From Nocardia abscessus (lineage in GTDB: Bacteria; Actinomycetota; Actinomycetes; Mycobacteriales; Mycobacteriaceae): DNA of 64,000 bases. Both the position numbers and the translations under genes were made by a program. The stretch is from contig NZ_JADLQO010000014.1 in assembly GCF_015477775.1 (NCBI RefSeq), positions 186,001-250,000 of the forward strand, in the 5' to 3' direction. The notes beneath the pieces were generated by a model. That model saw nothing but the letters and a program-made list of their open reading frames with translations. It did not search any database and was not told where the DNA came from. Shown here one piece after another: positions 36,142 to 46,369 of the stretch; the stretch's first letter is position 1, and the number at the start of each line of letters is the position of its first letter.

Positions 36142-36383
36142 CCACCGACGTCCGGGACGGGCCGCTCATCCAGGCGACCGAGGAGCCCGCTCGATCGCAG
36201 CGGGTCATCCGCAGTGGGCGGCCCGAGCGGGCCCCGGCAGCGCGTCCACACGCTGATTCTTCGGCCGACAAAGCCCTCCCCTGGGTCTACTAGGGTCAGT
36301 GGGCCGAGAGATGCCGCGATGATCGTGGTCACAGCGTGCTCGGCACGGTGTACCTGGCACTACGGCCCGCGTAGTAGAACGGG

Positions 36384-36389
36384 TACCGT
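36384..36389 (+). promoter_or_regulatory. -10 box of predicted leaderless mRNA (Rv1343c-like gene)
   Basis: TACCGT, seven bases, then GTG at 36397. No ribosome-binding site. Confidence 0.45.
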
Positions 36390-36396
36390 AGTAGCC

Positions 36397-36861
36397 GTGT
36401 CCGCCTCACCCCGCCGCTCGGCACACAATCGCCCGGCCCTCATCGCGCTGGTGATCTTCGCCGCGCTGGGCTGCCTGGCACTGGCCTGGTGGCAGTGGGA
36501 ACGGTACGACTCCGCCACCGGCACCGGCCAGAACCTCGGGTACGCGCTGCAATGGCCCCTGTTCGCGGGGTTCGCCGTCTTCGCCTACTTCCGGTTCGTC
36601 CGGCTCGAGCGCGCGGCCGCCGAAGAGGAGGCCTCCGCCGACGCCACGCGGCGCACTTCCGCCCCGGCCGGGCGCGCCGCGAAACCGGCCGCTCCCACGG
36701 AACTCCCGCCGGGCCTGCTGCCCGAGCGCCCGAAGGCCGTCCGGGGCGAAGACCCCGTGCTCGCCGAGTACAACCGGTACCTCGCCGCGCTGCACGCCGA
36801 CGACATCGATGAGCAGGTCCGATCGGCAGGCCTGCACACCCGCGAGAGGAGCGCCGGTTGA
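36397..36861 (+). CDS. Two-helix membrane protein upstream of DUF3817 (Rv1343c position)
   Basis: 154 residues. Two membrane helices lie at about 14-33 (ALIALVIFAALGCLALAWW) and 49-65 (ALQWPLFAGFAVFAYFR), and a charged, disordered tail ends NRYLAALHADDIDEQVRSAG. In position it corresponds to the gene beside the DUF3817 gene in M. tuberculosis (lprD/Rv1343c). It has no lipobox Cys, so it is not a lipoprotein. The stop overlaps the next start, suggesting a translational unit with the DUF3817 gene. Confidence 0.78.
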   Translation: MSASPRRSAHNRPALIALVIFAALGCLALAWWQWERYDSATGTGQNLGYALQWPLFAGFAVFAYFRFVRLERAAAEEEASADATRRTSAPAGRAAKPAAPTELPPGLLPERPKAVRGEDPVLAEYNRYLAALHADDIDEQVRSAGLHTRERSAG

Positions 36862-37223
36862 CCACCAGCGAGAATTCCACCGAGACCACCACCGCCCCGG
36901 CCCGAGCAGGCAACGCCGCCAAAATCGGTCCGGCACTGCTGCGCTACCGGGCACTGGCCTGGATCACCGGTCTCTGGCTGCTGCTGCTCACCGGCGAGAT
37001 GATCGCCAAGTACGGCTTCGACGTGCACACTCCCAGCTGGATCGCCGTGGTGCACGGCTGGGTGTATTTCGTCTACCTGCTGTTCACCGCCGACCTCGCG
37101 GTCAAGGTCCGCTGGCCGGTCCTGCGCACCGTCGGCACCCTGCTCGCGGGCACCATCCCGCTGCTGTCGTTCTTCGTCGAACACGTCAACGCCAAGCAGG
37201 TCAAGCAGAACTTCGGCGTCTGA
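36858..37223 (+). CDS. DUF3817 membrane protein (first copy)
   Basis: 121 residues with three hydrophobic helices: WITGLWLLLLTGEMIAKY, HGWVYFVYLLFTADLAVKV and LRTVGTLLAGTIPLLSFFVEH. The conserved E-M and the HGW-YFVYL and FFVE patterns are typical of DUF3817. Function unknown. TTG start overlapping the preceding stop, with AGAGGA upstream. Convergent with rdgB. A second, different DUF3817 gene lies at 61571-61939. Confidence 0.87.
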   Translation: MTTSENSTETTTAPARAGNAAKIGPALLRYRALAWITGLWLLLLTGEMIAKYGFDVHTPSWIAVVHGWVYFVYLLFTADLAVKVRWPVLRTVGTLLAGTIPLLSFFVEHVNAKQVKQNFGV

Positions 37224-37244
37224 CCCGGCGGATCGCCGCCCGCG

Positions 37245-37859
37245 TCAGCCTTCGGCGAGCGCCGCCAGCGCGGGCGTCAACTGGGCCAACGCCCGTCCGC
37301 GATGCGACACCGCGTCCTTCTCGGCGGGCGTCAACTGAGCCGCGGTGACCTCGCCGCCCTCCGGCGTGAACAGCGGGTCGTACCCGAAACCGCCGTCGCC
37401 GACCGGCTTGCGCCCGATCGTGCCGGGCCATTCGCCCCGCACCACGGTCTCCACGCCGCCTGGCACCACCAGCGCGCAGGTCGACACGAACCGCCCGCCA
37501 CGGCGCTCCTCCGGCACATCGGACAGCTGCGCCAGCAGCAGCGCGTTGTTGGCCGCGTCGTCGCCGTGCTTGCCGGACCAGCGCGCCGACAGCACGCCGG
37601 GCATCCCGTTCAACGCGTCCACCTCGAGGCCGGAATCGTCGGCGACACAGGCCAATCCCGTGGCCGCGGCCCCGTCGCGGGCCTTGGCCAGCGCGTTCTC
37701 CTCGAACGTCGCGCCGGTCTCGGGCGCCTCGTCGTACGGGGGAACGTCGTTCAGCCCGACGATCTCGACTCCGGCGATACCCGCCTCGTCGAGAATGCGG
37801 CGCAGCTCGTTCAGTTTCTTGGCGTTGCGGCTGGCAACCAGTAGACGGCGAGTCATCAC
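37245..37859 (-). CDS. rdgB: dITP/XTP pyrophosphatase (RdgB/HAM1)
   Basis: 204 residues. The opening [16 protein letters not shown] contains the substrate-binding S-x-N-x-x-K; the later motifs are [16 protein letters not shown] and [14 protein letters not shown] (catalytic Asp), with [12 protein letters not shown] and [10 protein letters not shown] near the end. The enzyme hydrolyses dITP, XTP and other non-canonical purine triphosphates to the monophosphate, keeping them out of nucleic acids. It overlaps rph by 4 bases; the same pair is adjacent in mycobacteria (Rv1341, Rv1340). Confidence 0.95.
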   Translation of the reverse strand: MMTRRLLVASRNAKKLNELRRILDEAGIAGVEIVGLNDVPPYDEAPETGATFEENALAKARDGAAATGLACVADDSGLEVDALNGMPGVLSARWSGKHGDDAANNALLLAQLSDVPEERRGGRFVSTCALVVPGGVETVVRGEWPGTIGRKPVGDGGFGYDPLFTPEGGEVTAAQLTPAEKDAVSHRGRALAQLTPALAALAEG

Positions 37860-38626
37860 TTCTTCTTCGCTTCGGCCTGCTCCGGAAGCCCGCCGGGATA
37901 CGGGAGCGCCAGCGCCTCTTTCTGCACGACGAACAGTTGCTCACAGCCCGCGAGCGCGGCGTCGAGCAGCTTGTCCAGCGTGGAGCGCGGGAACGTGGCG
38001 CCCTCGCCGGTGCCCTGGATCTCCACCAGCGTTCCGGTGTCGGTCGCGACCACGTTCATGTCGACCTCGGCGCGCGAATCCTCCTCGTACGGTAGATCCA
38101 AGCGCACCCGGCCGTCGACCACGCCGACGCTCACCGCGGCGATCGCGCACGAGATCGGCTGCGGGTCGGCCAGCGCACCGATCGCACCGAGGTAGGTCAC
38201 CGCATCCGACAGCGCGACGTAGGCGCCGGTGATGGCGGCCGTCCTGGTGCCGCCGTCGGCCTGCAGCACATCGCAGTCGATCGCGATGGTGTTCTCGCCG
38301 ATCGCGGCCAGGTCGATGCAGGCGCGCAGCGAGCGGCCGACCAGGCGGCTGATCTCCTGGGTCCGTCCGCCGACCCGGCCCTTCACCGACTCACGCCCGC
38401 TGCGGGTGTGCGTCGCGGCGGGCAACATCGCGTATTCGGCGGTGAGCCAGCCCAATCCGGAGTCACGCCGCCACGGTGGCACCCCCTCGGTGACGCTCGC
38501 GGTGCACATCACCCGCGTCTGACCGAACTCCACCAGCACCGAACCGGCTGGATGCGTGGTGAATCCACGGGTGATCCGGACCTCGCGGAGCTCATCGTCC
38601 GCCCTGCCATCGGCTCGTCTCGACAC
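37856..38626 (-). CDS. rph: Ribonuclease PH
   Basis: 256 residues from GTG 38626 (a GTG at 38632 is also in frame). The phosphorolytic RNase fold is clear: the N-terminal [30 protein letters not shown], the Asp/Arg-containing [27 protein letters not shown], and later [23 protein letters not shown]. It trims the 3' ends of tRNA precursors with phosphate. The promoter box TAGGCT lies six bases before 38626, which supports that start and a leaderless message. rdgB follows with a 4-base overlap. Confidence 0.96.
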   Translation of the reverse strand: MSRRADGRADDELREVRITRGFTTHPAGSVLVEFGQTRVMCTASVTEGVPPWRRDSGLGWLTAEYAMLPAATHTRSGRESVKGRVGGRTQEISRLVGRSLRACIDLAAIGENTIAIDCDVLQADGGTRTAAITGAYVALSDAVTYLGAIGALADPQPISCAIAAVSVGVVDGRVRLDLPYEEDSRAEVDMNVVATDTGTLVEIQGTGEGATFPRSTLDKLLDAALAGCEQLFVVQKEALALPYPGGLPEQAEAKKK

Positions 38627-38632
38627 GGCCAC

Positions 38633-38638
38633 AGCCTA
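38633..38638 (-). promoter_or_regulatory. -10 box of predicted leaderless mRNA (rph-rdgB)
   Basis: Minus-strand TAGGCT, six bases, then GTG at 38626. It is adjacent to the start of the 38.6 kb intergenic repeat. Confidence 0.5.
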
Positions 38639-38642
38639 CTGG

Positions 38643-38768
38643 GTCGTTTGGCCGCGCCTGCGGCGCGGCGTGTTCGCGGCCCCCTTGTGGCTCGCGAACG
38701 GTGCATGCTCGGTCTCGCTTCGCTCGGAAGACGTGGTTGGGCCGGTGCTGGTTGCGTCGAGTGATGAG
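38643..38768. repeat. Dispersed intergenic repeat, single copy upstream of rph
   Basis: Begins with a 24-base block identical to that at 62000-62023 (GTCGTTTGGCCGCGCC and onward). It then stays similar through GTTCGCGGCCCC, GTGGCTCGCG and CTCGGTCTCGCTTCGCTCG to about 38768, but lacks the hairpin core of the 62 kb array. The 365-base gap from 38637 to 39001 contains nothing else recognised. Confidence 0.7.
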
Positions 38769-39001
38769 GCTTGCTCCTGAGCGCTTGCCGAGGATCAGAG
38801 GGCCGTCGGTTCCCGAAAGCGATCGGCGTTCAGGTTCAGGTTTCTGGCGATGGTGCCCTGCTGGTGACGGCCATGTGCGCGGAAGGTACGGCGGTCACCG
38901 CGGCATCGATGCGGAGACACGGGTGCCGGGCCGGGAATGGTGCGGTTGGCGCGTTCGGAGCGCGCCCTTCTTCTCGCGGCGGTGATCCGAGGCGGATTCG
39001 G

Positions 39002-39766
39002 TCAGAGGTCGAAGGTCTCGCCGGGGGCCACGGCGTGGACGGGGCCGGCGAACTGTGCTTTCGCCTCGGCGATCACGTCCTCGCGGGAGGTCCACGGGGG
39101 GATGTGGGTGAGCAGCAATTCCTTCACGCCGGCCTCGGCGGCGATCTGGCCGGCCTCGGTGCCCGAAAGATGAATGCCGGGTGGCCGATTCGCCGGGTCA
39201 TGGGTCCAGGACGCCTCCGCCATCAGGATGTCGGCGCCTTGGGCGAGTTCGTGGACCTGGGGGCAGAGTGCGGTGTCGCCGGTGTAGACGAAGGTGCGTC
39301 CGGCCGCGGTGACGATCCGCAGACCGTAGGACTCCGGCGGGTGGTACATGCGGCGCGCGGTCACCGTGTGGCCCGGCCCGAACGAGATCGGCTCGCCTTC
39401 GGCCCAGGGCCGCATGTCGATCACATCGGACCAGTCGTCGCATTCGCCGCCGATCTCGGCGGAGGCGTTGCCGATGCGCAGCGAGGTGTCCGAGGGGCCG
39501 CGCACGATCGCCTTTCCCTCCGGCGGGGTGGGGTGGTAGCGACGCCACACCAGCAAACCGGGCAGATCGAGGCAGTGGTCGGCGTGCAGATGGGTCAGGA
39601 AGATGTCGACCTCACCGGGGTCGGCGTGGCGCTGCAACGCGCCGAGCACTCCCGGGCCGAAATCGATGACCGTCGGCCGCATGTCCGGGCCGGTCAGCAG
39701 GTAACCCGACGCAGGAGAGTCCGGGCCGGACACACTGCCCGAGCACCCGAGGACGGTAAGGCGCAT
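39002..39766 (-). CDS. Metallo-beta-lactamase-fold hydrolase, Rv1339-like cyclic-nucleotide phosphodiesterase
   Basis: 254 residues with the metal-binding signature THLHADHCLDLPGLLVWRR and later His/Asp ligands in VYTGDTALC and LLTHIPPWTS. Position (between rph and rhomboid) and sequence correspond to M. tuberculosis Rv1339, an atypical cAMP phosphodiesterase related to the class II enzymes. It probably hydrolyses cAMP, though a tRNase Z-like activity cannot be excluded. The ATG at 39766 has GGGGGA upstream. No glutamate racemase gene lies beside it. Confidence 0.88.
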   Translation of the reverse strand: MRLTVLGCSGSVSGPDSPASGYLLTGPDMRPTVIDFGPGVLGALQRHADPGEVDIFLTHLHADHCLDLPGLLVWRRYHPTPPEGKAIVRGPSDTSLRIGNASAEIGGECDDWSDVIDMRPWAEGEPISFGPGHTVTARRMYHPPESYGLRIVTAAGRTFVYTGDTALCPQVHELAQGADILMAEASWTHDPANRPPGIHLSGTEAGQIAAEAGVKELLLTHIPPWTSREDVIAEAKAQFAGPVHAVAPGETFDL

Positions 39767-39835
39767 TCCCCCATGCTGCCACGCGGAATTCTCACTCAAG
39801 AAAGGATCCCCCACATTCTCCGGCGGGCCGCGTGC

Positions 39836-40561
39836 TCACCGCGGCGACGCGCCGATTCCGGCTCGATCCCCGCGGCGGTTTCGTCGTGCATCTCCAGAGA
39901 GTACCCAGCCGGCCAGCAATCCACTCAACGCGCCGAATAGGTGCCCCTGCCAAGAGATTCCGGGGTCTCCCGGCAGCACGCCCCACAGCAGCGACCCGTA
40001 GAGCGCGAGCACGACCAGGCCGAGCACGATCTGTCCGAGGTTCCTGGCGAACCAGCCGCGCGAGATGAGGAAGGTCAGCCAGCCGAATACCAGCGAGGAC
40101 GCGCCGACATGCACGCTGCCCGTCGCTCCGGTGAGCCAGGTGCCGAGCCCGGCCACGAGCCAGATGATCACGGTCGCGGCCAGCCCGCGCCCGATGCCCG
40201 CCAGCAACGCGAGGAAGCCCAGCACCAGCACCGGAACCGTGTTGCCGATCAGGTGCGGCCAGCCATCGTGCAGCAATGGGGCGAACAGGATGCCGGTCAG
40301 TCCGTCGGCCCGGCGCGGCTCGATGCCCGCGGCGTCGAGCCGCGCGTCGACGACGGCATCGACCCCTTCGATCCCGTACAGCACCCCGACGAAACCGGCG
40401 ATCAGCACCCCCGCGCGCAACCACAACTGCTTGATCGCGCCGAATCCTGCGGTCGCCTGCGCCGTGGGCGGCCCCGGCATGCCGATGGGCTTGTCCAGCT
40501 GCGCACGCATCGCCGCGATCCGATCAGGGTCGAACGACGGCCCGAGCCCCGCGCCGGTCAT
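39836..40561 (-). CDS. Rhomboid-family intramembrane serine protease
   Basis: 241 residues. About six membrane helices, with the active-site Ser in GASSLVFGW (pattern GxSxxxF) and the His in WQGHLFGALSGLLAG; the HLIGNTVP stretch is the conserved loop/helix 2 region. Rhomboids cut membrane proteins inside the bilayer. Corresponds in position to Rv1337. GAGGAGG precedes the ATG. A 9-base-pair hairpin lies just upstream, between it and cysM. Confidence 0.93.
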   Translation of the reverse strand: MTGAGLGPSFDPDRIAAMRAQLDKPIGMPGPPTAQATAGFGAIKQLWLRAGVLIAGFVGVLYGIEGVDAVVDARLDAAGIEPRRADGLTGILFAPLLHDGWPHLIGNTVPVLVLGFLALLAGIGRGLAATVIIWLVAGLGTWLTGATGSVHVGASSLVFGWLTFLISRGWFARNLGQIVLGLVVLALYGSLLWGVLPGDPGISWQGHLFGALSGLLAGWVLSGDARRNRRGDRAGIGASPR

Positions 40562-40576
40562 GGCCACCTCCTCGCC

Positions 40577-40600
40577 GTGGCGGGGTCGTGGCCCCGCCAC
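40577..40600 (-). terminator. Hairpin between cysM and the rhomboid gene
   Basis: A 9-base-pair perfect stem GTGGCGGGG/CCCCGCCAC with a 6-base loop, 28 bases past the cysM stop and 16 bases before the rhomboid start; its base is next to the rhomboid ribosome-binding site. Confidence 0.6.
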
Positions 40601-40627
40601 ACCGAGGGTACCGGCGCGGCCGGGGAA

Positions 40628-41871
<1,244 letters not shown>

Positions 41872-41905
41872 GGGTACTCCTCGGTTTCGCGAACGGGCAT
41901 CGGGT

Positions 41906-42325
41906 CTAGTTCTCGTACGCGTCGACGATCCGCACCGGCTCCTCGGTGACCTCGCCGTCGACGATCCGGTAGCTGCGCAGCTCGTGCTGCTCGGGGTCAC
42001 GGGTGGAGATCAGCACGTAGTGCGCGAACGGCTCGGAGGCGTACGACACGTCGGTCCGGCTCGGGTAGGCCTCGGTGGCGGTGTGCGAGTGGTAGATCAC
42101 CACCGGCGTCTCGTCGGCGTCGTCCATCGCGCGCCACACCTTCAACTGCTCACCGGAGTCGAAGCGGTAGAACGTGGGCGAACGCTCGGCGTTGACCATG
42201 GCGATGAAGCGCTCCGGACGGTCCGAGCCCTCCGGTCCCGCGATGACACCGCAGGCCTCGTCCGGGTGATCGGCGCGCGCGTGCGCCACCATCGCCTCCA
42301 CGAGGTCGGCCCTGATCACCAGCAC
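41906..42325 (-). CDS. mec: JAMM-family CysO-cysteine peptidase Mec
   Basis: 139 residues from the GTG at 42325. The zinc motif is HSH at His79 and His81, followed by S89xxD92 (HxHx7SxxD). The N-terminus VLVIRADLVEAMVAHARADH matches the mycobacterial protein. It releases cysteine from the CysO-cysteine adduct. GGAAAGG lies ten bases before the start; the open frame upstream to 42430 is not needed. Corresponds to Rv1334. Confidence 0.94.
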   Translation of the reverse strand: MLVIRADLVEAMVAHARADHPDEACGVIAGPEGSDRPERFIAMVNAERSPTFYRFDSGEQLKVWRAMDDADETPVVIYHSHTATEAYPSRTDVSYASEPFAHYVLISTRDPEQHELRSYRIVDGEVTEEPVRIVDAYEN

Positions 42326-42497
42326 GAGTCGCACACCTTTCCACCACGCCGACCCATCGCAGTCGACAACGAGCCAGGATATTCGGGTATTCCCCCGGCG
42401 ACGTCGCCCGGTCCCCGGTTCCGCCTCCACCAGCGCACAACCGACCGCGCACTCCGATGACGACGCCTACGCCATCCCGGTTGCGAGCATCGCCCGT

Positions 42498-43562
42498 TCA
42501 GCCACCGAAGAGATCGCGATAGGCCGGGATGCCGGCCACCGTCTCCGCCGAGCGGATCGCGTCGACGATGGCGCGCTCGACGCAGACGGCGGCGGCCGTG
42601 CAGATCTCGTCCAGGACGAGCAGATCGGCCGGAAAGGCGGGTGGCAGCGGAAGGTCCGTGTCCTCCTCGGCCGTGCCGGTGGCCAGCGCGAAGAGTGTGT
42701 CCCCGTCCAGTGGCGAGTGCGCGGGGCGGATCGCCCTGGCCAATCCGTCGTGCGCGGTGACCGCGACCCGCTTGCAACCCGCGGGATCGAGCGGAGCGTC
42801 GGTGGCGACGATGCCGATCGTGGTGTTGAGCACGGTGCCCTTCACCGGGAGCGCGTTGGCCGCCGCCAACTGCTCCGCGGTCGGCGGCCGCAGACCGAAA
42901 TAGTCGGGTCCGTCGGTACCGCAACCCCAGGGCAGTCCGGTGCGCGGATCGAACACCGAGCCGACCGGATTGGCCACGATCAGCGCCGCGACGGTGATCC
43001 CGGCGGCGGGGCCTTCGCCGAGCACGATGCTGGCCGTGCCGATCCCGCCCTTGATCGATCCGGCGCGTGCGCCGACGCCCGCGCCGACCGAGCCGCGAGC
43101 GAAATCGACCCCGGCCGTCTCGGCCGCGCGATAACCGAATTCGGCGGTCGGCCGGATGTCCCACGCGCCGACCGGCAGATCGAAGATCACCGCGCCGGGG
43201 ACGATGGGCACCACCCGGCTCGCCTCGGACGGGTCCATCACGATGCCGGCGCCGTTCTCCTCCAGCCAGCGCATCACGCCGTCGGCCGCGGCGAGGCCGA
43301 AGGCGCTGCCGCCGGTGAGCAGGATCGCGTCGACTTGGCGGACGGTGTTCATCGGGTCGAGCAGGTCCGTTTCGCGAGTTCCCGGTCCGCCGCCGCGCAC
43401 GTCGACCGCCGCCACCGCGCCACCGGGCACGCGCACGACTGTGCATCCGGTCGCCGCCCCGGACCCGAGCGTGGCGCTCGGGTCGAGGACGTGGTGGTGC
43501 CCGACCAGCACTCCGGGCACGTCGGTGATCGAATTATGTTGTCCCGGCTCGGCATTCGCCAT
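42498..43562 (-). CDS. P1/S58-family peptidase (DmpA/NylC-like)
   Basis: 354 residues. It begins with NSITDVPGVLVGHHHV and has the family core GGSAFGLAAADGVMRWLEE. The autoprocessing site LNTTIG puts the predicted cleavage at Asn246/Thr247; Thr247 then becomes the N-terminal nucleophile. Members are aminopeptidases or amide hydrolases, acting in the cytoplasm. Substrate unknown. GAGGAG before the ATG at 43562. Corresponds in place to Rv1333, next to cysO-mec. Confidence 0.88.
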   Translation of the reverse strand: MANAEPGQHNSITDVPGVLVGHHHVLDPSATLGSGAATGCTVVRVPGGAVAAVDVRGGGPGTRETDLLDPMNTVRQVDAILLTGGSAFGLAAADGVMRWLEENGAGIVMDPSEASRVVPIVPGAVIFDLPVGAWDIRPTAEFGYRAAETAGVDFARGSVGAGVGARAGSIKGGIGTASIVLGEGPAAGITVAALIVANPVGSVFDPRTGLPWGCGTDGPDYFGLRPPTAEQLAAANALPVKGTVLNTTIGIVATDAPLDPAGCKRVAVTAHDGLARAIRPAHSPLDGDTLFALATGTAEEDTDLPLPPAFPADLLVLDEICTAAAVCVERAIVDAIRSAETVAGIPAYRDLFGG

Positions 43563-43623
43563 TTCTGCTCCTCGCGGCGCGACTCTGCGGATCACTTCGC
43601 GCCGATCTTCGCACCGCGGCAGG

Positions 43624-44193
43624 TCAGGGAGCCAATGCCTGGAGCAGCGAGTCCTGCATCCAGGTCAGCCAGTGGTACACGTCCAGGTGCGGGGCGCGCG
43701 GATCCTCGGGGTCGAGATGGTCGGGCGTGTCGGCGTCGATGTTCAGTACCGTGCCGAGCGCCAGCCGCACGTCGGTGAGCGCGGTCAACCACGCGTCGGC
43801 CTGCTCGGGGGTGAGGACGATCTTTCCGCCCGCGCTCGGCACGGTGTCCAGCACCACCGAGCCCGCCGCCAGCTTGGCGTCGATGATGTCGGGCTCGTGC
43901 AGGCCACGCAGCGCGCTGTTGAGGTCGGCGCGTTCGGCGTCGGGCGAACCGGGCTCGTTGCGGTGGAAGTCCGGCAGGAGTCTGCGCAGCCGCGGGTCCT
44001 CCGGCGGGACGGTGTTGCCGGATCGCAGTCCGGTGAGGGCGGCCAAGTCGTCGTCGGGGGCGGACTCGGCACGCTCGTTCAGTAGCCCGGAGACCACACC
44101 GACCAGCGACCGGAGCACATTGGCCTCACGTGCGTCCATTTCGGATCGCAGTTTGAGACCGCTCAGCGAGTTCTTCCTGCTCCACTTGCGCAC
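43624..44193 (-). CDS. DUF2017-family protein, next to clpS
   Basis: 189 residues, hydrophilic and helical, with the conserved N-terminal RSEMDAREANVLRSLVGVVSGLLNER and a C-terminal VYHWLTWMQDSLLQALA. Annotated in M. tuberculosis (Rv1332) as a putative regulatory protein, but the DUF2017 function is not known. It lies 22 bases downstream of clpS on the same strand, and the pairing is widespread in actinobacteria. GTG start with a TACCCT box six bases before it. Confidence 0.87.
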   Translation of the reverse strand: MRKWSRKNSLSGLKLRSEMDAREANVLRSLVGVVSGLLNERAESAPDDDLAALTGLRSGNTVPPEDPRLRRLLPDFHRNEPGSPDAERADLNSALRGLHEPDIIDAKLAAGSVVLDTVPSAGGKIVLTPEQADAWLTALTDVRLALGTVLNIDADTPDHLDPEDPRAPHLDVYHWLTWMQDSLLQALAP

Positions 44194-44199
44194 GGCGTC

Positions 44200-44205
44200 A
44201 GGGTA
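44200..44205 (-). promoter_or_regulatory. -10 box of predicted leaderless mRNA (DUF2017 gene)
   Basis: Minus-strand TACCCT, six bases, then GTG at 44193, inside the 22-base gap after clpS. It would give the gene its own promoter within the operon. Confidence 0.4.
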
Positions 44206-44215
44206 GTCGTCCAGG

Positions 44216-44566
44216 TCAGTCGTCCCGCTGCATGGTGGCCCAGAGCCCCGCGGCGTGCAGCCGTTGGACGTCGTGCTCCATTTTGTCCCGGGAACCGGAC
44301 GAGACCACTGCCTTGCCTTCGTTGTGGACCTTCAGCATCAGTTCGGTCGCCTTCGCTTTGCTGTAGCCGAACAGCTTCTGGAAGATGTAGGTGACGTAGT
44401 GCATGAGATTGACCGGATCGTCCCAGACGACGGTCACCCAGGGACGGTCCTCCGCCTCCAGGATCTCGGTGTACTCGACCGCTTCGGGTGTCGCCTGTGC
44501 CGCCGACAATGTCGCGTTCGCGGCGTCCACAACGACGTCACCCCGGACTGTGTTGCACAAGGCCAT
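44216..44566 (-). CDS. clpS: ClpS, adaptor for the ClpAP/ClpC protease
   Basis: 116 residues. The body carries the family pattern [66 protein letters not shown], with the N-end-rule-binding Asp-Asp and His-Val-x-x-Tyr elements. It delivers N-degron proteins to the AAA+ unfoldase. Preceded by a flexible tail of about 40 residues. The ATG at 44566 lies seven bases after a TACCCT box. Divergent from pncB, about 120 bases away. Confidence 0.93.
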   Translation of the reverse strand: MALCNTVRGDVVVDAANATLSAAQATPEAVEYTEILEAEDRPWVTVVWDDPVNLMHYVTYIFQKLFGYSKAKATELMLKVHNEGKAVVSSGSRDKMEHDVQRLHAAGLWATMQRDD

Positions 44567-44573
44567 AAGGTCA

Positions 44574-44579
44574 AGGGTA
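44574..44579 (-). promoter_or_regulatory. -10 box of predicted leaderless mRNA (clpS)
   Basis: Minus-strand TACCCT, seven bases, then the ATG at 44566. No ribosome-binding site. Confidence 0.45.
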
Positions 44580-44676
44580 CGACTCGACTCCGGATAAACA
44601 ACACCCACGCAGCCCCGATTCGCGTTTCGCCGGTTCACCGGACCGATGCCGGACACCATGAGCCGACCGTTCTGTC

Positions 44677-44682
44677 TACAGT
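44677..44682 (+). promoter_or_regulatory. -10 box of predicted leaderless mRNA (pncB)
   Basis: TACAGT, six bases, then GTG at 44689. No ribosome-binding site. Confidence 0.5.
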
Positions 44683-44688
44683 GACAGC

Positions 44689-45999
44689 GTGGACCTGCCC
44701 GACGGCGTCACCAGCACCGCGCTGCTGACCGACCAGTACGAACTGACCATGCTCGCGGCAGCGCTCGCCGATGGTTCGGCGCATCGCCAGTGCACCTTCG
44801 AGGTGTTTGCTAGACGTTTGCCCAATGGCCGACGGTACGGCGTCGTCGGGGGTACCGGCAGGGTGCTCGACGCGCTGCGCCAGTTCCGGTTCGACGAGGC
44901 GGAACTGTCCGTGGCGGCCTCGTTCTCGGATCGGCGGACGCTCGACTGGTTGCGCGACTACCGGTTCACCGGCGATATCGACGGCTACGCCGAAGGCGAG
45001 CTGTACTTCCCCGGCTCCCCGGTCCTCTCGGTGCGCGGCACTTTCGCGGAATGCGTCGTGTTGGAGACGCTGATCCTGTCGATCCTCAACCACGACAGCG
45101 CGATCGCGGCCGCGGCGGCCCGTATGGTCAGCGCCGCGAGCGGCCGCCGGATGATCGAGATGGGCTCACGGCGCAGCCACGAGATGGCGGCCCCGGACTG
45201 CGCACGCGCCGCCTACCTGGCCGGTTTCGACGCCACCTCCAACCTGGAGGCCGTGCGCCGCTACGGGATTCCGGGCGCGGGCACCAGCGCGCACGCGTTC
45301 GTCCTGCTGCACAGCGGCGCCGATGGGGCGCACGAGGCCGAAGCCTTCCGCAGCCAGGTCGAGACCCTCGGCGTCGGGACGACTCTGCTGGTCGACACCT
45401 TCGACATCACCAGGGGCGTCGCGACCGCCATCGAGGTGGCGGGCACGCAGCTGGGCGGGGTGCGGATCGACTCCGGCGATCTGGGCGTCCTGGCCCGGCA
45501 GGTGCGCGATCAGCTCGACGCGCTCGGCGCCACCAAGACCCGCATCGTGGTTTCCGGCGATCTCGACGAGTACGCCATCGCCGCGCTGCGCGCCGAACCG
45601 GTCGACGTCTACGGCGTCGGCACGGCGCTGGTCACCGGCTCGGGCGCGCCGACAGCGGGGATGGTCTACAAGCTGGTCGAGGTCGAAGGGGTGCCGGTCG
45701 CCAAACGCAGCAGTCACAAGCAGTCCCGCGGTGGCACGAAGAAGGTGGTCCGCCTGGCCCGCGACACCGGCACGATCGTCGAGGAGATCGTCTACCCCGC
45801 GATCGGGCCGGTGCCGCCGAGCAACGGCTTCCAGGCCAGGGATCCGCTCGTGCCGCTGGTCCGCGGCGGTGAGCCGGTCGAGGATCTGCCCACCCTCGCC
45901 GAGAGCCGCGATCTGGTGGCGCGCGGACTGATCAGCCTGCCGTGGGAGGGTCTCAAGCTCTCGGCGGGTGAGCCCGCCGTGGTGACCACCTTCGTCTGA
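44689..45999 (+). CDS. pncB: Nicotinate phosphoribosyltransferase
   Basis: 436 residues. N-terminal [19 protein letters not shown], the conserved [25 protein letters not shown], and a phosphoribosyl-binding region [22 protein letters not shown] followed by [12 protein letters not shown] and [13 protein letters not shown] are typical. It converts nicotinate and PRPP (with ATP) to nicotinate mononucleotide in the NAD salvage pathway. The adjacent nicotinamidase at 46370 makes its substrate. Predicted leaderless. Corresponds to Rv1330c (pncB1) in the clpS/dinG neighbourhood. Confidence 0.95.
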   Translation: MDLPDGVTSTALLTDQYELTMLAAALADGSAHRQCTFEVFARRLPNGRRYGVVGGTGRVLDALRQFRFDEAELSVAASFSDRRTLDWLRDYRFTGDIDGYAEGELYFPGSPVLSVRGTFAECVVLETLILSILNHDSAIAAAAARMVSAASGRRMIEMGSRRSHEMAAPDCARAAYLAGFDATSNLEAVRRYGIPGAGTSAHAFVLLHSGADGAHEAEAFRSQVETLGVGTTLLVDTFDITRGVATAIEVAGTQLGGVRIDSGDLGVLARQVRDQLDALGATKTRIVVSGDLDEYAIAALRAEPVDVYGVGTALVTGSGAPTAGMVYKLVEVEGVPVAKRSSHKQSRGGTKKVVRLARDTGTIVEEIVYPAIGPVPPSNGFQARDPLVPLVRGGEPVEDLPTLAESRDLVARGLISLPWEGLKLSAGEPAVVTTFV

Positions 46000-46001
46000 G
46001 G

Positions 46002-46190
46002 TCAGCGTCTGCGTTCGTCGACGCGGCACACCAGCAGCAGTCCGACGGCGAAAAGCAGCGCGAACACCACCCCGGTGACCGCGAACCACACCCATGCCGC
46101 CGGTTCGGCGGGCCGGGAGCCCAGGAAGAAGACCGCCAGAAACACAGTGGTACCGATCGTCACGCTGCGGAACAGGTTGGCAGGGCTCAT
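46002..46190 (-). CDS. Small two-helix membrane protein between pncB and pncA
   Basis: 62 residues: MSPANLFRSVTIGTTVFLAV begins the first helix and FAVTGVVFALLFAVGLLLVC the second. Short Arg-rich C-terminus. Family not recognised. GAGACCACCC precedes the ATG. Convergent with pncB, 2 bases between stops, and divergent from pncA; not present at this place in M. tuberculosis. Confidence 0.62.
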   Translation of the reverse strand: MSPANLFRSVTIGTTVFLAVFFLGSRPAEPAAWVWFAVTGVVFALLFAVGLLLVCRVDERRR

Positions 46191-46369
46191 GGGTGGTCTC
46201 CATGGGAAAGCGGCGAACCGGGTCTGGAAACAAGGGTGCACTCGGTAATCACCGTGGGCGGCGGCCGCGTTTACATCGGAACCGAATTTCCCGCGAGTCG
46301 GGTGAACCGAGCGCTTGATCGAGCGGCAGAATCTGGAGCAGACATTCAGACATACCGCGGGAGGTCGCC

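Noticed and set aside
38770-39000. Possible remnant of murI in the gap next to the Rv1339-like gene
   Set aside because: Translation in all frames gave no glutamate-racemase motif.
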